Positions 15,266 through 20,099 of a DNA stretch of 20,099 nucleotides are shown in pieces; the first letter of the stretch is position 1, and each line of letters begins with the position of its first letter. A program made the position numbers and the translations under genes. The notes below the pieces were generated by a model, which worked only from the letters and a program-made list of their open reading frames with translations, had not been told where the DNA came from and made no database searches. The stretch covers positions 1-20,099 of IMG/VR virus record IMGVR_UViG_3300028844_001386. One strand, given 5' to 3'. The DNA comes from a virus.

Positions 15266-15781
15266 ATGAGTCTTAAGGATATAAATAAAAGTCTTGAGAG
15301 CTACAGTAGTGATGCTAGAGCTTCTATAGTTGGGTTTGAAGAAGCGTTAAAAGGAGTAAAAAGTTCTTTTTCAGGCGATTCAAAAGTTTGTCCCCTAGTA
15401 CATAGGTTTTCAGACCAAATGTATGTAAGAGAAATAACTATTCCTGCTGACACTGTTTTAGTTGGAAAGATTCATAAACATGATCACCCTAATTTTTTAA
15501 TGAAAGGTAGGGTTAGAGTTGTTACTGAAGGAGCAGGTGAAGAAATGTTAGAAGGCCCTATGTCAATAATATCTCCTCCAGGCACAAAAAGAGTGTTATA
15601 TGCAGAGACTGAACTAGTATGGGTTACTGTTCATCATAATCCATCTAATACTCAGGATTTAGAAGAATTAGAAGACTTGGTTATAGCAGACTCTTTTGAG
15701 GACTACGAGAAGTTCAAGAAGAAGGATAATCGAATTATAAATAAATTTAAAAGATTAATAATTAAAAAATTAAGCATATGA
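15266..15781 (+). CDS. Cupin-like (RmlC-fold) virion-cluster protein
   Basis: This 171-residue protein has a helical N-terminus (about 1-40) and a central cupin-like beta barrel (about 45-125). The barrel carries G67-KI-H70-K-H72-D-H74-PN with G81, reminiscent of cupin motif 1, then G97 with P104-P-G106, reminiscent of motif 2, and a final H123-H124. The Glu expected in motif 1 is not at the usual place (N76 and F77 stand there), and the motif 2 His is Arg109, so a standard 3His-1Glu metal site is not conserved; metal binding by H70, H72, H74 and H123 remains possible. The basic C-terminus ends FKRLIIKKLSI. Similar small proteins occur in phage virion clusters I recall, of unknown role. The stop overlaps the next start by four bases (ATGA). 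Enzyme or structural role is unknown. Confidence 0.55.
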   Translation: MSLKDINKSLESYSSDARASIVGFEEALKGVKSSFSGDSKVCPLVHRFSDQMYVREITIPADTVLVGKIHKHDHPNFLMKGRVRVVTEGAGEEMLEGPMSIISPPGTKRVLYAETELVWVTVHHNPSNTQDLEELEDLVIADSFEDYEKFKKKDNRIINKFKRLIIKKLSI

Positions 15782-16431
15782 GTTGGGTATCAGTAGGCAT
15801 AGCAGGAGCTTCCGCTATTACAAGTGGAGTTATTGCGGCAAAACAAAAAAAGGCAGCTAAAGGAATTAAGGTTGGTAAAGAAACTGTGTCCGATGAGGAA
15901 AAGAAAGCCTTAGAAATGCAAAAAGCAAAGGCAGCTCAAGGTTTTGCAGGAAAGGCTCAAGCATTAGAATTAGGTGGTGCAGCTAGAGCAAATGTACTAG
16001 GTCAATCTGGTCCTGGAGGTAGAAACGCAATGCTTGGAGAAGCAATGAAGCAAGGTTCAACCGAAGCTCTTAAATTATCTGCACTAGACGCAGAATCTAA
16101 AGAGGATAATCAAGAGTCTTATATGTCTGCACTAAGAGGAATGGGAGATAAAAAAGAAGCTATTCAAAGAAGTGAAATAGATAAAGCTTCAGCAGCTAAA
16201 GCAGCGTTGTTAGCATCTTCTCAACAAAACGTGTCTAACGCTATGTCAGCAGCAGCAGGAGCAGCTTCTACAGCAGCAGCAGGAGCACCAAAAGCAGGAA
16301 CAGACGCTTCAACTACTACAAGTGGTGGAGCTGTTAGTGATGCAGGACTAAAAACAGCAGCAGAGGTTTCTGTAATGACTCCAGAACAACAGGCTGCATA
16401 TAAATCAAAGTACGGAGAGAAATATAAATAA
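15778..16431 (+). CDS. Ala-rich internal virion (ejection) protein candidate
   Basis: This 217-residue protein starts with a hydrophobic, Gly/Ala-rich segment (WVSVGIAGASAITSGVIAA, residues 3-21), followed by a Lys/Ala/Glu-rich helical region (about 22-140) and a low-complexity Ala/Gly/Thr/Ser stretch (about 155-185). Short phage proteins with an N-terminal membrane-active helix and a helical body often serve as internal ejection proteins, such as T7 gp14, which insert into the host envelope during DNA entry. This role is inferred from composition and position, not from a recognised family. It overlaps the cupin-like gene by four bases (ATGA) and is followed two bases later by the next ORF. 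The TAA stop is at 16429-16431. Confidence 0.5.
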   Translation: MSWVSVGIAGASAITSGVIAAKQKKAAKGIKVGKETVSDEEKKALEMQKAKAAQGFAGKAQALELGGAARANVLGQSGPGGRNAMLGEAMKQGSTEALKLSALDAESKEDNQESYMSALRGMGDKKEAIQRSEIDKASAAKAALLASSQQNVSNAMSAAAGAASTAAAGAPKAGTDASTTTSGGAVSDAGLKTAAEVSVMTPEQQAAYKSKYGEKYK

Positions 16432-16433
16432 TA

Positions 16434-17855
16434 ATGGCAGAACAAAGCACAACAGGATCAGCCCTATATAATGTAGGCACAGGAGTTATCGGTGATTTTT
16501 CAGTTGAGGCTAGGAAAAATGCTATGGACAGAATTAAGGCTGAAGGAGTAGAACGTAGGCGTAAGCAACAGGAAACCGAGAAAAAGTCTGAACTAGCTTT
16601 TGAAAGATTAAAAGAACTTAAAACAGGAGGCCCTAGAGCTTATGGTGACTATCATCAAGAAAAAAGACAGGGCATTTCTGATTGGCTAACAGAAGGGTTC
16701 CAAAAGTCTGATGGTAACTTTTTTTCAGGTCCTGAAGGAAGAAAAAACCGAGTTGAATTTAACAATAAGATTGCTGAGTTTAATAACAGTGTAGCTTATG
16801 CAACGCAAACGCAAGCAGATTTAGAAAAACAGCAGGCATTATTAGCTCAAGCTCCTGAGTCATATACTGATGAAAGTGTAGAGGCTAATAAAAATTATAT
16901 GTCCCTGGGTATAGAAGAACGAAAGGGAGTAGAAGTTCCAAGACTACAACTAAAAGTAGACCCTGTAGATTGGGAAACTAATTTGGTAAGTGGTTTAAAG
17001 CCCAACATGTTTACGGAGCAAGACCCTAGATCAAGTGGATCAAACAGGTATATTTTAAAAGAAGATGCTTTAGATGCTCATGTTGATGGAGTGATAAGAA
17101 CAACTTTTACTGAAGGAGCTGGAAATCAATATACAGATGGGTTTAAAAAGGCTATTACAGCTTTATATGACAATGATCCACTAACTATAGCTAGTGCTCC
17201 GAGTAGAATTGTAGACCCTGAAACAGGATCTTCTGAGTATCTTGAAGGCTTAAAAGAATTTGCTAAAAAACAGTTAAGAGATAGAATAGTAGCGACACAA
17301 TCTTCGGGTAAAATAAGAGCAGCTACACCTAAAAAAGCTACAGAAGAAGAAACTGGAGTAGCTCCTACTAGAGGTGCTGGTGGAGTTCAGACATTCGCAA
17401 CTTATAAAGAGGGTGACGAAACTAAGCAAGATGCAGACCTTAACTATACAGAATCAGCAAATGTTAATTTTGATTCTGGAGATAATGCCCTTAGAGAATT
17501 TGATGCTCCAGTTACATTTACAACAACTGGAGAAATTGAAAAAAGAAGAGTCAACACAACTCTTCCAAAAGAAGGTGGTTTTGTTATGTATAATATTCCA
17601 ATAACAGACTTTTCTGAAAAGAAGCAAAAACTAATGAAGGAATCTGGAATAACTGGACCAACAGTAGATGTGTTAAGAATTTCGGAGACACAAAAAGAGG
17701 TTTTAAATAAAGACAATGAAATAATTAAAGCTGCTGGGAAAAAGTCAACTTTAATACCTATAACTCCATCAGTTAGAAACTCTCTAAAAGCGACATCAAG
17801 TAGGTTTAACGAATTAGAATCAGGAAGTACAGGATTTGATCCTAACGCTTACTAA
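16434..17855 (+). CDS. Unknown protein, probably internal virion
   Basis: I do not recognise this 473-residue protein. The N-terminal part (about 1-80) has a Gly/Val start (SALYNVGTGVIGDF) and a long basic helix (KAEGVERRRKQQETEKKSEL) that may form a coiled coil. Residues about 80-150 include a GISDWLTEGFQKSDGNFF segment and a Gln/Ala-rich helix. The middle (about 170-290) is mixed alpha/beta, followed by a Thr/Gly-rich linker (about 290-320) and a beta-rich C-terminal domain (about 330-450). No transmembrane helix, catalytic motif or peptidoglycan-hydrolase signature was seen. Its place between an ejection-like protein and a large internal-like protein suggests a packaged protein. It starts two bases after the previous stop and lies 13 bases before the next gene, with no terminator. 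Confidence 0.55.
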   Translation: MAEQSTTGSALYNVGTGVIGDFSVEARKNAMDRIKAEGVERRRKQQETEKKSELAFERLKELKTGGPRAYGDYHQEKRQGISDWLTEGFQKSDGNFFSGPEGRKNRVEFNNKIAEFNNSVAYATQTQADLEKQQALLAQAPESYTDESVEANKNYMSLGIEERKGVEVPRLQLKVDPVDWETNLVSGLKPNMFTEQDPRSSGSNRYILKEDALDAHVDGVIRTTFTEGAGNQYTDGFKKAITALYDNDPLTIASAPSRIVDPETGSSEYLEGLKEFAKKQLRDRIVATQSSGKIRAATPKKATEEETGVAPTRGAGGVQTFATYKEGDETKQDADLNYTESANVNFDSGDNALREFDAPVTFTTTGEIEKRRVNTTLPKEGGFVMYNIPITDFSEKKQKLMKESGITGPTVDVLRISETQKEVLNKDNEIIKAAGKKSTLIPITPSVRNSLKATSSRFNELESGSTGFDPNAY

Positions 17856-17868
17856 TAAACACTGAATA

Positions 17869-20099
17869 ATGAACGAGGAATATTTAAAAGGTTTACATGG
17901 CAGCTTAGGAATAAAAGATGATTATTCTGTTTGGGTTGAGAAGGTAAAGGGTAATGATAAGTATTTAAAAGGACTTCATGGAAGCATAGGAGTAAAGGAT
18001 GATTATGATACATGGAAAAGTGCTGTTTGGGGTGATGTAAAAAAAAAAGAGGAAACTGTATCTCCAGAGCCTACTCAAGTATCTCCAGAGCCTGTTCAAG
18101 AGCCTGCTCAAATTTCTACGGAATCTGTTCAGGAACCCATAAAATCACCATTAATATCGTCAGAAAGCAAAGACGATGATTTAGTAGGCCCTACAAGAAC
18201 TGAGGAGCAAGCTAAAATGGGTGGTCCAAAATTTATGGACAGAAAAGCACTTGCTGCTAATTTACAGGAAGAATATATCCCAACTACATCTCAGACCGAA
18301 AACCTTTATAAGCCTGATTTACCTTTAGAAGATGTTGAATTAAAAGTTAGCAAACAAGATGCTGATGTAGCTAAAAAAGTATTTGACAAGACAGTTGATA
18401 GATATGCAGACCCTAAAGGACCAGTTGAAGAGATAGGAGGGTATGCTTATGAACAAGAAATGAAAAACAGACTTTCAATGTCTGAAAATGTTCAAGATCC
18501 TAAAAGACAAGCAGTCATAATTAATGAATTATCAAAACTGCATGAACAAGCTATAAACAAGAATTTAAGAAACGCTAGAGAAGTTTCCCAAAAGAAAAAA
18601 GAAAACAAGCTTGTTAAAGATTTTGGTAAAGAGTCTTTAAGTGAGCTTAAGTCCGATGCTTATAAAAAATTATGGGGTAAAGAAACTTTTGATATTAAAG
18701 ACACTAAGGACAGGAGTCTTGACGATATGGTTGACAGGCAACTTAGAAATGGAGAGTATGAACGTATGGGTAGTGCTTTTGACTCTCCAAGAGATATGCC
18801 AAATATTGATGCAGATGAATATCTTCGTTTACATGAAAAAAGTGAATTAGATGGTCTTAAGTATCTTTATGAAAAAGGATCTATTAGTATTAAAAACCCT
18901 TTAAAACAAGAAGAGTATCAAGGCTATGTTTCAGGATTAATGAGTTCTGAGTCTAAGGACTATGCCTATAATGAAGACATGAAGGCTATTAGAGCTGAAG
19001 AAAGAATGCTGTCCGATTCTGAAGAGTCATCAGGAGCGTTTGGTGGCGAGAGTTTTGACGCTCAAGTTTCTAGAAGAAAGAAAGCGGTTGATAGACTTAA
19101 TTCTAGTTTTGATTTTACATTTGAAGATCGTTTCATGACTACTTATGAGCTTAAAATATCTGGATGGGTTAATGAACTTGAGGCTTTAAAGAAAAAGGCT
19201 AACTCAAAAGAAATAAGCGAGGATGAACAATCTAAATTAGAAAAAGAAATAGCAGTAGCATCTAAAAGAATTAATGAGGCTAGACGTAACGGAGCAGACC
19301 TTCTTTTTGATCCTGCAACAGGAGAGCCAATATACGAAAGTGATGCTTCTGAAGAGGTTAAAAATTTACATAAAGAAATAGATGAAAGAGCTATCAAGTT
19401 AACAGGCAACACAAGAACTGATTTGCAAAATATGAGGAGAGACTTATATTGGAGGTTTCAATATTTAGACTCAAAAGTAAATAATAATATCGAAGAGGTT
19501 GCTGAAGATGCTCCTTGGTTTGGCTTGAGATGGTCCGAAAGAGAAGATCTTGAATATGCGAATGCATTACCTTTATATGGAGGCTCTCCTTTGTTGGATG
19601 AATATAGAGACACTTATCAAGACATGATAGCTGTTAATAGAGCCTTAATGCTTAATGAAGATCCTGGAACAATAGAAAGGGGTTTGTGGGCTACTTTTGG
19701 AGAATCATTAGCTGAGGCTATGGGTTCTGGTGGAGGTAGGGTTTCTACAGAAGAAGATATTATAGAGGCTTTTGGCTCTGCAATGAATGAATATGGAGTT
19801 GAGCTTTCTCAGGCACAAAAAGATAGAATACAAGATTCTTTTGGGGAAGAGGTGATGAAGGGAATAGCTAATACAATTCCAGAATTAGGTAAGTTTATTG
19901 CTATATCTTTAGCTACAGAAGGATTAGGTATTGGAAAAGCTATAGAAAGTTCTTTTTCAGCAATGAAATTAGCAACTAATTCTAAGACAGCTAAGGCTTT
20001 GTTAACTTTCTTAGAGCCAACACTAAAGATGGAGGCTCAATTTCAACTAGCAGGACAAGATGCAGGTACAGGTGCTGGTGAGGCTATAGGTCAAATGAG
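17869..20099 (+). CDS. Large protein with N-terminal YLKGLHGS repeats, partial (3' end missing)
   Basis: The frame is open from the ATG at 17869 to the window edge (743 complete codons). Two adjacent 27-residue repeats start at Y5 and Y32 (YLKGLHGSLGIKDDY, then YLKGLHGSIGVKDDY), each with a Trp 17 residues later. A Pro/Glu/Gln linker follows (about 61-95), then a long, highly charged helical region (about 130-640). Near the edge the protein becomes Gly/Ala-rich and partly hydrophobic (about 660-743: NTIPELGKFIAISLATEGLG, later GQDAGTGAGEAIGQ), as in large ejection or tape-measure-like phage proteins. I infer an internal virion protein; crAss-like phages also place giant virion proteins in this region, and the missing part could hold an enzyme such as a transglycosylase or RNA polymerase, none of which is visible here. 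A run of ten A at 18039-18048 lies in the linker. No Shine-Dalgarno sequence is present. Confidence 0.65.
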   Translation, partial: MNEEYLKGLHGSLGIKDDYSVWVEKVKGNDKYLKGLHGSIGVKDDYDTWKSAVWGDVKKKEETVSPEPTQVSPEPVQEPAQISTESVQEPIKSPLISSESKDDDLVGPTRTEEQAKMGGPKFMDRKALAANLQEEYIPTTSQTENLYKPDLPLEDVELKVSKQDADVAKKVFDKTVDRYADPKGPVEEIGGYAYEQEMKNRLSMSENVQDPKRQAVIINELSKLHEQAINKNLRNAREVSQKKKENKLVKDFGKESLSELKSDAYKKLWGKETFDIKDTKDRSLDDMVDRQLRNGEYERMGSAFDSPRDMPNIDADEYLRLHEKSELDGLKYLYEKGSISIKNPLKQEEYQGYVSGLMSSESKDYAYNEDMKAIRAEERMLSDSEESSGAFGGESFDAQVSRRKKAVDRLNSSFDFTFEDRFMTTYELKISGWVNELEALKKKANSKEISEDEQSKLEKEIAVASKRINEARRNGADLLFDPATGEPIYESDASEEVKNLHKEIDERAIKLTGNTRTDLQNMRRDLYWRFQYLDSKVNNNIEEVAEDAPWFGLRWSEREDLEYANALPLYGGSPLLDEYRDTYQDMIAVNRALMLNEDPGTIERGLWATFGESLAEAMGSGGGRVSTEEDIIEAFGSAMNEYGVELSQAQKDRIQDSFGEEVMKGIANTIPELGKFIAISLATEGLGIGKAIESSFSAMKLATNSKTAKALLTFLEPTLKMEAQFQLAGQDAGTGAGEAIGQM
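17881..18042 (+). repeat. Two 81-bp direct repeats coding the YLKGLHGS motif
   Basis: Unit 1 (17881-17961) and unit 2 (17962-18042) encode 27-residue copies sharing YLKGLHGS, G, KDDY and W at matching positions. The DNA has diverged more than the protein, so the repeat is old and selected at protein level. The Trp, Tyr and KDDY pattern suggests a small folded motif used for docking. Confidence 0.75.
18058..18099 (+). repeat. 21-bp tandem repeat in the Pro/Glu linker
   Basis: Two copies of a 21-base unit encode VSPEPTQ and VSPEPVQ. They differ at two bases, and a further partial copy follows (EPAQ). It is a low-complexity linker between the repeats and the helical body. Confidence 0.6.

Noticed and set aside
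16221-16445. Minus-strand frame opposite the Ala-rich gene
   Set aside because: It is the complement of GCA/GCT repeats and yields only Ala/Val/Pro low complexity.
314-17855. Stop-codon reassignment (TAG or TGA read as an amino acid), as in some crAss-like phages
   Set aside because: TAG ends the genes at 2689, 5330 and 8305, and TGA ends those at 314, 10433 and 15266, each directly followed by a normal next gene. The standard code fits throughout.
18641-18850. Short plus-strand frame inside the large 3' gene
   Set aside because: It is out of frame with a long gene that stays open from 17869 to the window edge, and it has no initiation signal or known motif.
17869-20099. Peptidoglycan hydrolase or virion RNA polymerase in the large 3' gene
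   Set aside because: No transglycosylase catalytic Glu context, NlpC/P60 motif or DxDGD-type polymerase motif appears in the 743 visible residues; the missing part might still contain one.
1-20099. Insertion sequence, integrase, CRISPR, toxin-antitoxin or defence system
   Set aside because: No transposase or recombinase motif, terminal inverted repeat or direct-repeat array was found. The region reads as an ordinary uninterrupted virion gene cluster.

Overview
The window is the start of a virion-structure and morphogenesis region from an AT-rich tailed phage. The best fit is a short-tailed crAss-like (Crassvirales-type) phage of a Bacteroidota host, probably a flavobacterium. The reasons are: (i) the gene order portal, acidic scaffold-like protein, HK97-type major capsid protein, collagen-containing head fibre, three small ring/connector proteins, a giant muzzle/stabilisation-like protein, a cupin-like protein and then large internal (ejection) proteins; (ii) almost no Shine-Dalgarno sequences and A-rich leaders; (iii) promoter-like boxes TATATTTG or TAT(A/C)TTTAC, close to the Bacteroidota -7 element TAnnTTTG. 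All protein identities come from reading the translations and were not searched against any database.

Layout. Bases 1-313 hold no convincing gene; they contain a hairpin near 77-114, a strong plus-strand terminator-like hairpin at 168-205 with a T-rich tail, and a promoter-like box at 289-296. All thirteen genes lie on the plus strand. Gene 1 (314-2617) is the portal. A promoter-like box at 2643 precedes gene 2 (2689-3834, scaffold-like) and gene 3 (3865-5247, major capsid protein), which end at a textbook terminator (5262-5296). Gene 4 (5330-6268, unknown, possible SAP/HeH-like fold) lies between that terminator and a second one (6289-6332). A new promoter-like box at 6338 starts the run of head fibre (6361-8295), three ring-like proteins (8305-10433) and the 1601-residue muzzle-like protein (10433-15238), with little or no spacing between genes after the fibre gene. 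Another box at 15250 starts the run of cupin-like protein (15266-15781), Ala-rich internal protein (15778-16431), an unknown 473-residue protein (16434-17855) and a large protein running off the right edge (17869 onward).

How they work together (inferred from family knowledge). The portal, scaffold and capsid proteins build the procapsid; the fibre decorates the head and may bind host or environmental polysaccharide; the ring proteins stack under the portal; and the muzzle-like protein closes the short tail. The last genes probably encode proteins packed inside the virion and ejected with DNA. The large terminase subunit is not in the window. TAG, TAA and TGA all end genes here, so this member shows no stop-codon reassignment, unlike some gut crAss-like phages.
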